41,974 nucleotides of DNA from Clostridia bacterium. GTDB lineage: Bacteria > Bacillota > Clostridia > Oscillospirales > CAG-272. Where the stretch lies: positions 1 to 41,974 of the forward strand of contig JAFVYZ010000015.1 in the NCBI GenBank assembly GCA_017508425.1, given 5' to 3'. The position numbers and the translations under genes were made by a program. Position 1 is the first letter of the stretch. Each line of letters begins with the position of its first letter. Below are positions 41,855-41,974 of the stretch, one piece after another. The notes beneath the pieces are model-generated. The model did not search any database and was not told where the DNA came from. It saw nothing but the letters and a program-made list of their open reading frames with translations.

Positions 41855-41974
41855 ATGTTAGAAAATATAGTGCAAACAGAAAAAGAATCAGCTGAATTTG
41901 AAAAATATAAAGCGTTAAAAGGAGAGTATCTATACAAACAAGTATCAGATATTCTTTTTGAACTTGACGGAAAG
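41855..41974 (+). CDS. start of an AT-rich gene, cut by the window edge
   Basis: The frame opens with ATG at 41855, 6 bp after GGAG, and stays open to the window end (40 residues: MLENIVQTEKES...FELDGK). It is not recognised from this part. The sequence is clearly more AT-rich than the core genes and lies beyond the tRNA fragment, so it probably belongs to an integrated element. Confidence 0.55.
   Translation, partial: MLENIVQTEKESAEFEKYKALKGEYLYKQVSDILFELDGK

Overview
The window looks like chromosomal DNA from an uncultured Gram-positive anaerobe of class Clostridia (Oscillospirales or Christensenellales type). The evidence is the family content: a YlbF-like protein with a Cys-rich tail next to miaB and mutS, a YfmF/YfmH/Lgt cluster, DUF1653 and an SdpR/SdpI pair. 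Promoters are classical sigma-A (TTGACA-17-TATAAT), ribosome binding sites are AGGAGG-like, and the coding DNA is fairly GC-rich. Copies of a 24-bp repeat (GTAGGGGCGATTC...) lie between and inside genes. This placement is inference; there is no rRNA in the window.

Layout. (1) 1-2553: an array of tiny hairpins, a small membrane protein, an sdpR-sdpI-like repressor/immunity operon with a clear promoter and operator, then a hairpin-rich intergenic stretch. (2) 2554-5776, minus strand: tyrosine recombinase, HAD hydrolase and glycerol kinase in one tight operon. (3) 5906-7384: two integral membrane proteins, each with its own promoter. (4) 7521-13475: uvrB, uvrA and a THUMP-type rRNA methyltransferase. 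(5) 13699-14838, minus strand: a leucine-rich-repeat lipoprotein. (6) 15048-21618: miaB, ylbF-like, mutS, mutL. (7) 21790-28216: tgt, tldD, pmbA, argS, yebC. (8) 28256-31749, minus strand: a heterodimeric ABC exporter. (9) 31929-38762: an Mrp-type Fe-S carrier ATPase, the M16 pair YfmF/YfmH, lgt, folD, a DUF1653 protein, an unknown protein and a lipoprotein. (10) 38931-41114: a strongly promoted secreted surface protein followed by a 48-residue peptide gene. (11) 41115-41974: a non-coding, AT-richer region with terminators, 17-bp tandem repeats, a tRNA 3'-end fragment, repeated ATGTGGTCA motifs and the start of a gene cut by the window edge. This looks like the border of an integrated mobile element.

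Most of the window is genome maintenance (UvrAB excision repair, MutSL mismatch repair), tRNA/rRNA modification (MiaB, Tgt, RlmL-like), translation (ArgS, YebC) and envelope biogenesis (Lgt with several lipoproteins). The less ordinary parts are the repeats that have entered the MutL linker in frame, the surface protein/48-aa peptide unit with a palindrome across its promoter, the Cys motif shared by the YlbF-like and Mrp proteins, the sdpRI pair without a visible toxin, and the tRNA-fragment junction at the right end.
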